The notes under the pieces are model-generated. The model worked only from the letters and a program-made list of their open reading frames with translations, ran no database searches and had not been told where the DNA came from. Positions 44,946 to 54,854 of a stretch of 64,000 nucleotides of DNA are shown here, piece after piece. The position numbers and the translations under genes are program-made. Source of the stretch: Sphingobium yanoikuyae (GTDB lineage Bacteria; Pseudomonadota; Alphaproteobacteria; Sphingomonadales; Sphingomonadaceae); assembly GCF_034424525.1 (NCBI RefSeq), contig NZ_CP139979.1, positions 2,939,001-3,003,000 of the forward strand, written 5' to 3'. Within the stretch, counting starts at the first letter, position 1. Every line of letters begins with the position of its first letter.

Positions 44946-45185
44946 TCAGGCCTTGGTCTTTTCTTCGGTTGCGCTCGGCGCATCCTGTTCGGGCACGCGA
45001 TGACCCTCGATCCGGGTCGCGGGCTTTGCCGGCGTCGCGTCGTCCTCGTCGTCGGCCATGCCCTTCTTGAAGCTCTTGATGCCCTTGGCCACGTCACCCA
45101 TCAGGCCGGAAATCCGGCCGCCACCGAACAGCAGCATGACGACCAGGAGCACGATCACCCAGTGCATCAGCGAGAAAGAACCCAT
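44946..45185 (-). CDS. tatA: Twin-arginine translocase subunit TatA
   Basis: A 79-residue pore-forming Tat subunit. The transmembrane helix [19 protein letters not shown] is followed by the amphipathic helix ([17 protein letters not shown]) and an acidic tail. The ATG at 45185 gives the standard TatA length; the frame is open upstream into scpB by chance. Confidence 0.96.
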   Translation of the reverse strand: MGSFSLMHWVIVLLVVMLLFGGGRISGLMGDVAKGIKSFKKGMADDEDDATPAKPATRIEGHRVPEQDAPSATEEKTKA

Positions 45186-45213
45186 TTTCACATACTCCTG
45201 AAAGGAGGCCTTT

Positions 45214-45807
45214 CTAGGCCTCTTCCTCATCCTTTTCCAGAACGGATTGACCGCCCAGACCCTCCAGCGCCAAATCCACCGGATCCAGCAACCCCGCAGC
45301 CCGCAAATCGTCCAGACCCGGCAAGTCCCGGCGGCTGCTAAGGCCAAAATGTGACAGAAACTCTACGCTGGTCGCATAGATGAGCGGGCGACCCGGCACT
45401 TCGCGCCGCCCCACCGGACGCACCCAGCCGGCCTCCATCAGCACATCCAGCGTGCCCTTGGCCACCTGAACCCCGCGAATCGCCTCGATCTCCGCGCGGC
45501 TCACCGGCTCATGATAGGCGATGATCGCCAGCGTCTCCATCGCCGCGCGGGACAGCTTGCGCGTCTCGTCCCGTTCCCGCCGCAGGATATGCGCCAGGTC
45601 GGCCGCCGTCTGGAAATGCCAGCGCCCGCCCCGCTCGACCAGATTGACGCCGCGTCCGGCATAATCCTGCGCCAGCCCGGCCAGCGTCGCGGGCAGATCG
45701 CCGCCATCGCCGACATGGGCGCGCAGTTCAGCAGGCGTCAGCGGCTCCTCCGACGCGAACAAGGCCGCCTCCACCGCGCGCGCGAAATCATCCATCTCCC
45801 GGATCAC
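45214..45807 (-). CDS. scpB: Segregation and condensation protein B
   Basis: A 197-residue winged-helix kleisin-interacting protein of the SMC condensin complex. Recognisable parts are [20 protein letters not shown] near the start and [24 protein letters not shown] residues ([14 protein letters not shown]) followed by IRGV in the centre. The GTG at 45807 overlaps the scpA stop as GTGA. An ATG at 45822 or 45795 is also possible; the latter has no usable spacing for a ribosome binding site. Confidence 0.92.
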   Translation of the reverse strand: MIREMDDFARAVEAALFASEEPLTPAELRAHVGDGGDLPATLAGLAQDYAGRGVNLVERGGRWHFQTAADLAHILRRERDETRKLSRAAMETLAIIAYHEPVSRAEIEAIRGVQVAKGTLDVLMEAGWVRPVGRREVPGRPLIYATSVEFLSHFGLSSRRDLPGLDDLRAAGLLDPVDLALEGLGGQSVLEKDEEEA

Positions 45808-46586
45808 CGCAACTGCTCCCATTGATCGCCCGACAGCGCCGCCCGCAGATAGATCGGCTCGAATATTCCGTCCTGCCTTATGTCCACCCGCCCCTGCTTG
45901 GCCAGTTCCAGCATCGCCACGAAGCTGCTGGCCAGCGCCGATTTCGCCATCGGTCCGTCGCGATCGTCGGGCAGGAAGGATTCCAGGGTCGTCCAGTCGA
46001 GCGCCGACCCGACCAGCGCACTCACCCGCTGGATCGCCTCGTCCAGGGTCATGACTGGCCGCACCGCGACCATATGCACCACCGGCTGGTTACGCGCGCG
46101 GATCTGGCCATAGGCCTGGATCAGATCATAAAGGCTGGCGCTCCACTTCGCCCGCCGCACCATGTGCAGCCCCTCGGGCCGGGGGCGGACGAACACGTCG
46201 CGCCCGATTCGATCGCCGGCCATCAGCCGCGCGCCCGCCTCGCGCATGGCGTGCAACCGTTGCAGCCGCAATTGCAGCCGCAGCGCCATTTCCTCGGGAC
46301 TGGGCTCGGGCTGCGCTTCCTTGGGCAGCAGCATCGCCGATTTGAGATAGGCCAGCCACGCCGCCATCACCAGATAGTCGGCCGCCAGTTCCAGCTTCAG
46401 CTGCCGCGCGCCATCGACATAGGCCAGATATTGCTCGACCAGCGCCAGGATGGAGATTTCGCGCAGGTCGACCTTCTGCGTCCGCGCCAGCGCCAGCAAC
46501 AGGTCGAGCGGCCCCTCCCAGCTTTCGAAGCTGACGGTCAGGACCTCGGCGGGCGTCGCGGCCGGGGCGGTGAAGAGATCGTCCAT
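45804..46586 (-). CDS. scpA: Segregation and condensation protein A
   Basis: A 260-residue kleisin subunit of the Smc-ScpAB complex. The N-terminal FESWEGPLDLLLALARTQKV motif and the LAADYLVMAAWLAYLKSAML helix are diagnostic. It bridges Smc heads and helps chromosome condensation and segregation. The ATG at 46586 follows the nagZ stop by 17 bases. Confidence 0.95.
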   Translation of the reverse strand: MDDLFTAPAATPAEVLTVSFESWEGPLDLLLALARTQKVDLREISILALVEQYLAYVDGARQLKLELAADYLVMAAWLAYLKSAMLLPKEAQPEPSPEEMALRLQLRLQRLHAMREAGARLMAGDRIGRDVFVRPRPEGLHMVRRAKWSASLYDLIQAYGQIRARNQPVVHMVAVRPVMTLDEAIQRVSALVGSALDWTTLESFLPDDRDGPMAKSALASSFVAMLELAKQGRVDIRQDGIFEPIYLRAALSGDQWEQLR

Positions 46587-46603
46587 CGCCCCCGCGTCCG
46601 CGA

Positions 46604-47614
46604 TCAGGCCGGAACCAGCGCCAGCAACGTGTCGCGGGTCGCCAGCAACTCCTCGAACGGCGGCAGGTCGGCGACATGGGCCGAGCCCATCGCCCGATCG
46701 AGCCGCGCCCGCGCAGCCGGCGTGATATCCGGCAGCAGATTGGCGATGCCGACCATATCGTCCATCCGCCCCCAGCAATTGAGCGCCAGGTCGCACCCGG
46801 CCGCGACCACGCCGGCGGCCAGTTCGGGTATCGAGCCCTTGAGCGCCTTCATGTCGAGGTCGTCGGACATCAGCAGCCCGTCAAAGCCGATGCGCTGGCG
46901 AATAATCTCCTCGATCACGATCGGCGACAGGCTGGCCGGCCGATCGGCATCCCAGGCGGTGTAGACGACATGGGCGGTCATGCCCATCGGTGCATCCTTG
47001 AGCGCGCGGAACGGCGCCAGGTCGTTTTCCAGTTCCTCCGTCCCGGCATGGACGACCGGCAGTTCCAGATGGCTGTCGACCAGCGCGCGGCCATGGCCGG
47101 GCATATGCTTGACGATGCCCACCACATTGCCGTCGGCCAGCCCCTCGATCACGGCGCGGCCAAGCGCCGCGACGCGCATCGGCTCGGCGCCCAGCGTCCG
47201 GTCGCCCATGATGTCGCTCGCGCCCTCCTGCCGCACGTCCAGCAGCGGCAGCGCATCCACCGTGATGCCAACCTCCGCCAGCATCAGCGCGAGCGCCCGT
47301 GCATTGGCCCGTGCCGCCGCGATCGCGCTGGACGGCGCAATGTTATAGAGGCGGTCGAACACGGCGCCGGCGGGAAAACTGGGCCAGACCGGCGCCTGCA
47401 TCCGCGCGACCCGGCCGCCCTCCTGATCGATCATGATCAGCAGGTCGTCGCGCCCGTGCAGCGCGCGCAGTTCGTCGGTCAGCGCCCGCACCTGCGCGCG
47501 ATCGGCAATGTTGCGCTTGAACAAGATGTAGCCGGCCGGCTGCGCCTCGGCAAAGAAGGCGCGCTCGTCGGCGGTCAGGGTTTCGCCGGATAGGCCGAAG
47601 ATGACGGGTTTCAT
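46604..47614 (-). CDS. nagZ: Beta-N-acetylhexosaminidase NagZ
   Basis: A GH3 glycosidase of 336 residues that removes GlcNAc from anhydromuropeptides in peptidoglycan recycling. The KHMPGHGRALVDSHLELP segment holds the family Asp-His dyad region, and LLMSDDLDMKAL carries the conserved nucleophile aspartate. DQEGGRVARM lies in the N-terminal barrel. It is expected in the cytoplasm. Confidence 0.95.
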   Translation of the reverse strand: MKPVIFGLSGETLTADERAFFAEAQPAGYILFKRNIADRAQVRALTDELRALHGRDDLLIMIDQEGGRVARMQAPVWPSFPAGAVFDRLYNIAPSSAIAAARANARALALMLAEVGITVDALPLLDVRQEGASDIMGDRTLGAEPMRVAALGRAVIEGLADGNVVGIVKHMPGHGRALVDSHLELPVVHAGTEELENDLAPFRALKDAPMGMTAHVVYTAWDADRPASLSPIVIEEIIRQRIGFDGLLMSDDLDMKALKGSIPELAAGVVAAGCDLALNCWGRMDDMVGIANLLPDITPAARARLDRAMGSAHVADLPPFEELLATRDTLLALVPA

Positions 47615-47635
47615 GACGCCGATGCTAATGACTAA

Positions 47636-47660
47636 GGCGCGGGCTGTCGACGCCCGCGCC
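47636..47660 (-). other. Perfect hairpin between the SPOR gene and nagZ
   Basis: ggcgcgggc (47636-47644) and gcccgcgcc (47652-47660) form a 9-bp stem with a 7-base loop. No T-run follows on the minus strand, so it may act as an attenuator or RNA-processing site rather than a full terminator. Confidence 0.45.
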
Positions 47661-47669
47661 CTGTTTGGG

Positions 47670-48389
47670 TCAATTGACGATGATGCAGCTTTCGCCCGCG
47701 ACCTTCAGCTTGCCGCAAACGGTGCCCGCCTGCCCGCCGGCGCTGGCGCGCAGGCGATAGACGGTGCTGCCGCCCACTTCGGCCGGCTCGACCGACATGG
47801 CGAGCGGCGCCAGATAGGCAAAGCGCTTCGACAGGCGGCCCCAGGCATCCTTGGCGCCCGACGCGCTGCCATAGGCGCCCAGCTGGATGACGCCACTGCC
47901 GGCGGCCTTGGGCGCGGCTGCCTTGGGCGCGGCCCTGGTCTCGTCCTCGACCTTGGCGGTGACGCTCTGCGCGGGCTTGGCCGGAACAGCGGGCTTGGTG
48001 CCTGCAGGGGCAGCGCCGGTCGGGGTGATTGGCGCTTCGGGCACGCGGCTCGGGTCGATCTGGCCATCGCGGGCCACACCCTCGCTCGCGGCGAAGCTGG
48101 CATCGCCCTCGCCCTGGAACTTCTTGGCGTCCGCTTCCTTGGCCGCGATCTTGTAGTCGCCCTGCGGCGCGGCGATCAGTTGCCCTTCGCCCGCGCCACC
48201 GCCATTGCGGTTCTGCAGCCACCACATGCCCGCGACCACAGCGCCGATCAGCACCAGTCCCAGAATGATGAGGCCCAGCAGGCGCAGCGGCGAAATCCGC
48301 TCCTCATCCGCCTCGTCGAGCGCAGGCTCCAGCCAGGGCAGCCGGTCCTCGTCATCGAGGTCAAGTCGCCCACGTGCATAGTCACCCAT
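47670..48389 (-). CDS. SPOR domain-containing inner membrane protein
   Basis: A 239-residue protein with a short cytoplasmic part, one transmembrane segment (about 33-56), a Pro/Ala-rich periplasmic linker and a C-terminal SPOR domain (about 160-235, beginning VIQLGAYGSASGA). SPOR domains bind glycan strands lacking stem peptides at the septum. Its place between argS and nagZ is typical for alphaproteobacteria. Confidence 0.88.
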   Translation of the reverse strand: MGDYARGRLDLDDEDRLPWLEPALDEADEERISPLRLLGLIILGLVLIGAVVAGMWWLQNRNGGGAGEGQLIAAPQGDYKIAAKEADAKKFQGEGDASFAASEGVARDGQIDPSRVPEAPITPTGAAPAGTKPAVPAKPAQSVTAKVEDETRAAPKAAAPKAAGSGVIQLGAYGSASGAKDAWGRLSKRFAYLAPLAMSVEPAEVGGSTVYRLRASAGGQAGTVCGKLKVAGESCIIVN

Positions 48390-48408
48390 TATCGAAACTC
48401 CGCTCGGC

Positions 48409-50136
48409 TCACTGCATTTCGGTCAGCGCGACCACGCCCATCAGGGCAAGGCCGTTGCGGATGATCTGCCCGATTCCGCGGCTCAAGAAAAGCCGGGCCG
48501 AGGTGAGGGCCGGATCGTCCGCCAGCACCACGCGCGCGCGCGGATCATCATTGCCCATATTCCACCAGCCATGGAATGCCGAAGCCAAGTCATTGAGATA
48601 GAAGGCAATACGATGCGGCTCACGGGCCTGCGCCGATCCTTCGACGACACGCGGGAACTGCGCTGTCAGCTTCACCAGGTTCAGCTCCGCCGTCCCAAGC
48701 AGGGACAGGTCAGGCGCGGGAAGGTCGATCCCGGCCTCTTCGGCACGGCGGCCGAGCGAGGAAATGCGGGCATGGGCATATTGCACATAGAAGACCGGAT
48801 TGTCCTTCGAGGCTTCCACCACCTTGGCGAAATCGAAGTCCATCTGGGCATCGGCCTTGCGCGTCAGCATGGTGAAGCGGACGACATCCTTGCCCACTTC
48901 GCGCACGACATCGGCCAGCGTCACGAAATTGCCGGCGCGCTTGGACATCTTCACCGGCTCGCCATCGCGCAGCAGGCGGACCATCTGGATCAGCTTCACG
49001 TCGAACCGCGCCTTGCCTTCGGTCAGGGCGGCGACGGCGGCCTGGATGCGCTTCACCGTGCCGGCATGGTCCGCGCCCCAGATGTCGATCAGCTGATCGG
49101 CGGTCTGCGCCTTCTGGAAATGATAGGCCATGTCGGCGCCGAAATAGGTCCAGCTGCCGTTCGACTTCTTGATCGGCCGATCCTGGTCGTCACCGAACCT
49201 GGTCGAACGGAACAGCGGCAGTTCCACCGGCTCCCAATCGTCGGGCAGTTCGCCCTTGGGCGCTTCCAGCACGCCGTCATAGACCAGATCATGGGCACGC
49301 AGCCAGGCTTCGGCCTCGGCCGGCTTGCCTGCCGCCTGCAGTTCGGCCTCCGACGAGAAGATGTCGTGGTGGATGCCCAGCAGCGCGAGATCGCTGCGGA
49401 TCATGTCCATCATCTTCGCCACGGCAAAGGTGCGGAACAGGACCAGCCAGTCGGCTTCCGGCGCGCCGACGAACCTGTCGCCATATTCGGCGGCCAGCGC
49501 CTGCCCCACCGGCACCAGATAATCGCCCGGATAAAGCCCCTCGGGGATCGCGCCGACATCCTCGCCCAGCGCTTCGCGATAGCGGACATGCGCCGAGCGG
49601 GCGAGCACGTCGACCTGGCCGCCGGCATCATTGATATAATATTCGCGGATCACCTTGTGCCCGGCATATTCCAGCAGGGTGGCGAGCGCGTCGCCGACCA
49701 CCGCGCCGCGGCAATGGCCCATATGCATGGGACCGGTGGGGTTGGCCGAGACATATTCGACGTTCACGGTCGTGCCCGCGCCGAAATCGGACCGGCCATA
49801 ATCGGCGGCTTCGGCATGGATCGCTGCCAGTTCGGCGCGCCAGGTCGGGTCGGTCAGGGTCAGGTTGATGAAGCCGGGGCCGGCGATGCTGGCTGCCTCG
49901 ACCTCGTCCAGCGCCTGCAGCTTGGTGACGATCGCGTCGGCCAGCGCGCGCGGATTTGTGCCGGCGGGCTTGGCCAGCACCATCGCGGCGTTGGTGGCCA
50001 GGTCGCCATGGCTGGGATCGCGCGGCGGCTCCACCGTCACCGGCTTGCGGTTGAGGCCGGCGGGCAGCGTGCCTTCAGCCTCCAGCGCGTCGAGCACGGC
50101 ATCGAGATGGGCGGTGAAACGGGTGTAAAGGGACAT
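48409..50136 (-). CDS. argS: Arginine--tRNA ligase
   Basis: A class I aminoacyl-tRNA synthetase of 575 residues. The HIGH-type signature is PTGPMHMGHCRG, and the KMSKS-type signature is VKMSKRAGN. The N-terminal additional domain and the C-terminal anticodon-binding DALR domain are present. The ATG at 50136 gives MSLYTRFTAHL. It heads the argS-SPOR-nagZ-scpAB-tatABC run. Confidence 0.97.
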   Translation of the reverse strand: MSLYTRFTAHLDAVLDALEAEGTLPAGLNRKPVTVEPPRDPSHGDLATNAAMVLAKPAGTNPRALADAIVTKLQALDEVEAASIAGPGFINLTLTDPTWRAELAAIHAEAADYGRSDFGAGTTVNVEYVSANPTGPMHMGHCRGAVVGDALATLLEYAGHKVIREYYINDAGGQVDVLARSAHVRYREALGEDVGAIPEGLYPGDYLVPVGQALAAEYGDRFVGAPEADWLVLFRTFAVAKMMDMIRSDLALLGIHHDIFSSEAELQAAGKPAEAEAWLRAHDLVYDGVLEAPKGELPDDWEPVELPLFRSTRFGDDQDRPIKKSNGSWTYFGADMAYHFQKAQTADQLIDIWGADHAGTVKRIQAAVAALTEGKARFDVKLIQMVRLLRDGEPVKMSKRAGNFVTLADVVREVGKDVVRFTMLTRKADAQMDFDFAKVVEASKDNPVFYVQYAHARISSLGRRAEEAGIDLPAPDLSLLGTAELNLVKLTAQFPRVVEGSAQAREPHRIAFYLNDLASAFHGWWNMGNDDPRARVVLADDPALTSARLFLSRGIGQIIRNGLALMGVVALTEMQ

Positions 50137-50159
50137 CAAACTATCCTGCGTCACAAAAT

Positions 50160-50315
50160 CCGTTCGTCCTGAGTAGCCCCTTCGACTGCCTGCCAAGGCA
50201 GGCGCTCAGGACAAGCATTGAGCGCGGTCGAAATGGCGTATCGAAGGATGTATGTGACACAAGATGCTTCGATATGGGCCTTCGACTTCGCTCAGTCCCT
50301 ACTCAGCACGAACGG
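50160..50315. repeat. REP-like element upstream of argS
   Basis: ccgttcgtcctgag (50160-50173) is inverted at 50302-50315 with one mismatch. The interior has further copies of cttcgacttcgctcag (50283-50295 region) and a small palindrome gcctgccaaggcaggc. It is related to the element upstream of spt (3079-3181). Confidence 0.78.
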
Positions 50316-50339
50316 GGAAAAATCTAAGCGGAAACGACC

Positions 50340-50978
50340 TTAACGGGTCGCGTTATATTTGAGCTGATCCTGGGTCAGGTTGAAACCCACGAGCAGCTCG
50401 AAGCTGGTTCGCTGCAGCGCCGCCTTGACGTCCGGCTGGGCGAAGGGGTCGATCGCGGCATCCGCGTCGCCCGCCTTGCGCTTCTGCGTGATCTTCTGCT
50501 GAATTTCCGGCGGCAGCGTGGCCGATGCCTTGTCGACATAGGAGCCGGCCGTGGCGGTCGCGGTCGCGCGATATTCGCCCGGCGCGAAGTTCAGCGTCAC
50601 CTGGCCGATCCGCTTGGCGACGACGGCGCTGCCGCCCCGCACGATCGCCGAGAAATAGGGCAAAGTCACCTGGCGCGCGGTGCTGGCGTCGTTGCGGCGC
50701 GCATTCACCACGAAGGTCGCCTGGGTATAAAGCTCGGCGCCATCGGAACAGGTCGAGCGCAGATCGGTGATGTTCGCCACCACGTCGATCGCGGAAGCAT
50801 CGCGGCTCTGGGCCGGATTGAACAGGGTCACGTCACCGGTATAGGCCGGGATTGCAGCCACCGGGCAAGCCGAACGCACCGTGACGATACCGCCCGTCGG
50901 GTCGATTTCCCCCCGGCGAGAACAGCCGGCAAGGGCAAGGGCGAGCATTCCGGTCAACGCAATTCGGGACAATGTCAC
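50340..50978 (-). CDS. Uncharacterised lipoprotein
   Basis: A 212-residue protein with a lipoprotein signal: hydrophobic LTGMLALALAGC ending at Cys 19. The mature part is beta-rich with no recognised domain. The GTG at 50978 is favoured because GAGGAA lies nine bases upstream; a TTG nine bases before it abuts that site. It is divergent from ispH. Confidence 0.78.
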   Translation of the reverse strand: MTLSRIALTGMLALALAGCSRRGEIDPTGGIVTVRSACPVAAIPAYTGDVTLFNPAQSRDASAIDVVANITDLRSTCSDGAELYTQATFVVNARRNDASTARQVTLPYFSAIVRGGSAVVAKRIGQVTLNFAPGEYRATATATAGSYVDKASATLPPEIQQKITQKRKAGDADAAIDPFAQPDVKAALQRTSFELLVGFNLTQDQLKYNATR

Positions 50979-51115
50979 AGGCAGCAATTCCTCAGCATGC
51001 CCCTTGGACAGAGGCGTCCGGCTTCCTTATCCATCCCCCGCCGCCCACGCAACACAAAGCGCGGTGATTTGCGTTGGCCCTTCCTTCGGGCGCGACATTG
51101 CCCTAAGCCGCGCCC

Positions 51116-52075
51116 ATGACGCAGAGCCCCGCCCCTCGCCCGCCGATGACCCTGTTGATCGCTGCCCCGCGCGGCTTCTGTGCCGGTGTCGACCGCGCCA
51201 TCATCATCGTCGAGCGCGCGATCGAGAAATATGGCGCGCCGGTCTATGTCCGCCATGAAATCGTCCACAACAAGTTCGTGGTCGACAGCCTGAAGGCCAA
51301 GGGCGCGATCTTCGTCGAGGAACTGGATCAGGTGCCCGACGGCGTGCCGGTGGTCTTTTCCGCCCATGGCGTGCCCAAGGCGGTGCCGGCCAAGGCGGAG
51401 GAGCGCGGCCTCGACTATCTCGACGCCACCTGCCCGCTGGTCAGCAAGGTGCATCGCCAGGCCGAACGCATGGTGACCGCCGGCCGCCACATCCTGTTCA
51501 TCGGCCACAAGGGCCATCCGGAGGTGATCGGCACCTTCGGCCAGGTGCCCGAGGGGACGATGACGCTGATCGAAACGGTCGAGGATGCCGAGGCCCTGGC
51601 GCCCACCGACGCCGACAATCTCGCCTTCCTGACCCAGACCACCCTGTCGGTCGATGATACCGCCGCGATCGTCGCCACGCTGGAGCGTCGCTTCCCCTCG
51701 ATCATCGCGCCCAAGGGCGAGGATATCTGTTACGCGACGTCGAACCGCCAGACCGCGGTCAAGGCGATCGCCGCCCGCTGCGACGCCGTCTATGTGATCG
51801 GCGCGCCCAACAGCTCCAACTCGCTGCGCCTGGTCGAGGTCGCCGAGCGCGAGGGCACCCCCGCCCGTCTGATCCAGCGCGCCGAGGAAATCGACTTTGC
51901 CTGGCTGGACGGCGTGACGACGCTGGGCCTCACCGCCGGCGCCTCCGCGCCCGAAATATTGGTGCGCGAAGTCGTCGACCGGATTGCGGAGCGCTTTGCC
52001 GTGACCGAGGAACAGGTGGAAACGGCGCAGGAGAATATCTCCTTCAAGCTGCCGCGCGGACTGGAGGCCGCATAA
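51116..52075 (+). CDS. ispH: 4-hydroxy-3-methylbut-2-enyl diphosphate reductase
   Basis: A 319-residue [4Fe-4S] enzyme, the last step of the MEP isoprenoid pathway, making IPP and DMAPP. The three cluster cysteines are C22 (RGFCAGV), C106 (ATCPLV) and C205 ([10 protein letters not shown]). The substrate residues HEIVHN and GHKGHPE are present. It starts a plus-strand set with thrB and rnhA. Confidence 0.97.
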   Translation: MTQSPAPRPPMTLLIAAPRGFCAGVDRAIIIVERAIEKYGAPVYVRHEIVHNKFVVDSLKAKGAIFVEELDQVPDGVPVVFSAHGVPKAVPAKAEERGLDYLDATCPLVSKVHRQAERMVTAGRHILFIGHKGHPEVIGTFGQVPEGTMTLIETVEDAEALAPTDADNLAFLTQTTLSVDDTAAIVATLERRFPSIIAPKGEDICYATSNRQTAVKAIAARCDAVYVIGAPNSSNSLRLVEVAEREGTPARLIQRAEEIDFAWLDGVTTLGLTAGASAPEILVREVVDRIAERFAVTEEQVETAQENISFKLPRGLEAA

Positions 52076-52080
52076 CCCCC

Positions 52081-53070
52081 ATGGCCGTTTATACGCACGT
52101 TCCCGCCGAAGAGATTGACGCCTTCCTCACCCGCTATGATGCCGGCCGGCTGGTGTCCGCCAAGGGCATCGCCGAAGGCGTGGAAAACAGCAATTATCTG
52201 CTCGAAACCACTGGCGCCGACGGCGCTGATAGAGTTGGGGGCCACCGCTATATCCTGACCCTCTATGAAAAGCGGGTGGATGAGGCGGACCTGCCCTTCT
52301 TCATGGACCTGCTCGACCATCTGGGCGCGCGCGGCTGCCTGGTGCCGCGCTTCATTGCCGACACCGATGGCAAGCGGCTGCAACAGCTGGGCGGGCGCCC
52401 GGCCTGCCTGATCGAATTCCTGACCGGCATTTCCGTGACCGAACCCACCCCGGCACAGGCGCGCGCCTGTGGCGTGGCGCTGGGCGAACTGCACAAGGCG
52501 GCGCAGGGCTTTGCCGGCGAACGGCGCAATGCGCTCGACAAGGATGGCTGGCACGCGCTGGCCGCCAAGTGCGGCGATGATTTCGACCAGATCGCACCGG
52601 GCCTTGGCGACCGCGTGGCGCAGGAACTGGCCTTTCTCGACGCCCACTGGCCCGCCGATCTGCCGCGTTCGGTAATCCATGCCGACCTGTTCCCGGACAA
52701 TGTCCTGATGCTGGGCGATGAAGTCACCGGCCTCATCGACTTCTATTTCAGCTGCACCGACATTCGCGCCTATGACCTGGCCGTCACCCACAGCGCCTGG
52801 TGCTTCAGCAATGACGGCGCGACCTGGTATGGCGACCGCGCGGTCGCGATCGGCGCTGGCTATACCGCCGCCCATGGCCTGACCGATGCGGAACGGGCAG
52901 CCTTTCCGATCCTGTGCCGCGGCGCCGCGCTGCGCTTCCTGCTGACCCGCGCCTATGACTGGATCAACACGCCCGCCGATGCACTGGTGACGCGCAAGAA
53001 TCCGCTCGCCTATCTGCGCCGCATGGATTTCTACGCCAAGGCCGAACCGGCGGAGCTGCTCGGCGCATGA
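52081..53070 (+). CDS. thrB: Homoserine kinase, APH-fold type
   Basis: A 329-residue ThrB of the aminoglycoside phosphotransferase fold common in alphaproteobacteria. The catalytic loop is [13 protein letters not shown], and the metal site GLIDFYFSC follows. The N-terminal [13 protein letters not shown] segment is typical. It phosphorylates homoserine for threonine synthesis. It lies five bases after ispH. Confidence 0.94.
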   Translation: MAVYTHVPAEEIDAFLTRYDAGRLVSAKGIAEGVENSNYLLETTGADGADRVGGHRYILTLYEKRVDEADLPFFMDLLDHLGARGCLVPRFIADTDGKRLQQLGGRPACLIEFLTGISVTEPTPAQARACGVALGELHKAAQGFAGERRNALDKDGWHALAAKCGDDFDQIAPGLGDRVAQELAFLDAHWPADLPRSVIHADLFPDNVLMLGDEVTGLIDFYFSCTDIRAYDLAVTHSAWCFSNDGATWYGDRAVAIGAGYTAAHGLTDAERAAFPILCRGAALRFLLTRAYDWINTPADALVTRKNPLAYLRRMDFYAKAEPAELLGA

Positions 53071-53513
53071 GCGACCTGCCGCAAGTCCAGATCTTCACCG
53101 ATGGCGCGTGCAAGGGCAATCCCGGTCCGGGGGGCTGGGGCGCGGTGCTGCGCTTTGGCGACCAGGAGAAGGAAATCTCCGGCGGCGAGGCGATGACCAC
53201 CAACAACCGCATGGAAATGATGGCGGCGGTCGAGGCGCTCAACACGCTCAAGAAGCCGTGCCAGGTGACGCTCTACACCGACAGCAAATATGTCATGGAC
53301 GGCATCACCAAATGGATTTTCGGCTGGCAGAAGCGCGGCTGGAAGACCGCCGACAACAAGCCGGTCAAGAATGTCGAGATCTGGCAGGAACTGGTGAAGG
53401 CCGCCGCCCGGCACAAGCTGACATGGCAATGGGTCAAGGGCCATGCCGGCCACCCGGAAAATGAACGCGCCGATGCCCTCGCCTGCGCTGCGGCGGAAAG
53501 CTTCCGCAAATAG
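53067..53513 (+). CDS. rnhA: Ribonuclease HI
   Basis: A 148-residue endonuclease that cuts the RNA strand of RNA-DNA hybrids. The four catalytic acids are D12 ([10 protein letters not shown]), E50 (NNRMEMMA), D72 (YTDSKYV) and D136 (ERADALA). The ATG overlaps the thrB stop by four bases, so it is coupled to ispH-thrB. Confidence 0.97.
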   Translation: MSDLPQVQIFTDGACKGNPGPGGWGAVLRFGDQEKEISGGEAMTTNNRMEMMAAVEALNTLKKPCQVTLYTDSKYVMDGITKWIFGWQKRGWKTADNKPVKNVEIWQELVKAAARHKLTWQWVKGHAGHPENERADALACAAAESFRK

Positions 53514-53552
53514 TATAGGGACGGGGAGGTCACCCTCCCCGCGCCGCACGGA

Positions 53553-53732
53553 TTATTCGGCTTCTTCGATCGGCGCGCCGGGGCCATTCTTCAGGATCGA
53601 CTCGATCGCATTCTTCGCGCTCGCCTTGGAGCTGTAGCCCTCGGTCCAGAAGATGATCTCGGCATTATATTTGAACTTGGCCACGAACTCGCCGGCCTTG
53701 TTCTTCTCGATCACGAACTTGTGCGCCATCAT
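53553..53732 (-). CDS. YegP/DUF1508-like small protein
   Basis: A 59-residue protein with one DUF1508 repeat: KFVIEKNKAGEFVAKFKYNA, then EGYSSKASAKNAIESILKN. Such proteins are small, widely conserved and of unknown function. Two adjacent ATG codons (53732 and 53729) fit, with AGGAGAG just upstream. It lies between the convergent rnhA gene and the FAD oxidoreductase gene on its own strand. Confidence 0.85.
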   Translation of the reverse strand: MMAHKFVIEKNKAGEFVAKFKYNAEIIFWTEGYSSKASAKNAIESILKNGPGAPIEEAE

Positions 53733-53750
53733 GCTCTCCTGCTGGTTGCG

Positions 53751-54854
53751 CTATCGAAACCGTTCGGGAGCATAAGCAGCGATATCGAGGCTGGCAATCG
53801 CCTGCGGCACGGCTCCGCCAGTCAACAGGCTGGCGCCCAGCAGCGCGGCCGCCGGCGCAGTCTGGATGCCGAAACCGCCCTGCCCGGCAAACCAGAAGAA
53901 ACCCTCGACCGCCGGCTCGAAGCCATAGACCGGCACGCGGTCCGGCGCGAAGCTGCGCAGCCCGGCCCATTTGCGCTCGACCGCCGCGATCCGCCAGTCG
54001 ACCGCCGCCTGGAACCGGTCGATGGCCTGCGCGATCGCCAGTTCCTCGGGCGCGGCGTCACAGGGGGGCGAGGCAACCTCGTCATGCGGCGTCAGCCAGA
54101 TCCGCCCCTGCCCCTCCGGCTTGAAATAGAAGCCGCCCTGCATGTCCATCACCAGCGGCATCTCGTCGGCTGGCATATCCTCCAGCCGCAACTGCACCAC
54201 CGTCCGGCGATAGGGCGTGATGCCGACCGGCGCGACACCGCAGGCCACAGCGACATCGTCCGCCCAAGCCCCGGCGGCATTGACCAGCAGGCCGCATTCG
54301 ATCGGCCCGTCACCGGTCTCGATCCGCCAGCCATCGCCCTGTCGTTCGGCGTGCTCTAGCCTTGCCCCCAGCCGCATTTCGCCGCCCAGCTTGCGGAACC
54401 GACGCAGATAGGCCTGATGCAGCGCCGCGACATCGATGTCGCGGCAACTCGGTTCCAGCACGCCCAGCACCCAGTCGGGCCGCAGCCCCGGCACCAGACT
54501 GGCCGGATCGACCGGCTGCAATTCGACCGCCCCGGCAAAATCGGCCAGCAGCGCGTCGCGCAAGCCTTCATCCCCGGCCCGGCCGATATGCAGCGTGCGG
54601 CGCGGCGACAAAAAGGAGCCGTCGAAGAAATCGGGATCGGGCGACTCCAGCAACGCGCCCGAGGCCGTGGTCAACGGCTGGACCACCGGCCCGCCATAGG
54701 TTTCTTCCCAGAAGGCGACCGATCGCCCCGTCGCATGATAGCCGGCGCTGTCCTCCATCTCCAGGATCAGCACCCGCGCCGTTTCCGCCAGCACCCCGCC
54801 CAGGCTGGCGCCTGCAATCCCGCCACCGACAATCACGATATCGGGTCTGTTCAA
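53751..54854 (-). CDS. FAD-dependent oxidoreductase (D-amino acid oxidase family)
   Basis: A 367-residue DAO-fold protein. The dinucleotide site is IVIVGGGIAGAS at residues 6-17, an ARVLILEMED strand follows, and GQGGFGIQTAPAAA near the C-terminus completes FAD binding. The substrate is unknown; glycine, sarcosine or D-amino acids are typical. The only start that fits is a TTG at 54854 overlapping the upstream stop as TTGA, which suggests coupling with the hydrolase gene. Confidence 0.88.
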   Translation of the reverse strand: MNRPDIVIVGGGIAGASLGGVLAETARVLILEMEDSAGYHATGRSVAFWEETYGGPVVQPLTTASGALLESPDPDFFDGSFLSPRRTLHIGRAGDEGLRDALLADFAGAVELQPVDPASLVPGLRPDWVLGVLEPSCRDIDVAALHQAYLRRFRKLGGEMRLGARLEHAERQGDGWRIETGDGPIECGLLVNAAGAWADDVAVACGVAPVGITPYRRTVVQLRLEDMPADEMPLVMDMQGGFYFKPEGQGRIWLTPHDEVASPPCDAAPEELAIAQAIDRFQAAVDWRIAAVERKWAGLRSFAPDRVPVYGFEPAVEGFFWFAGQGGFGIQTAPAAALLGASLLTGGAVPQAIASLDIAAYAPERFR

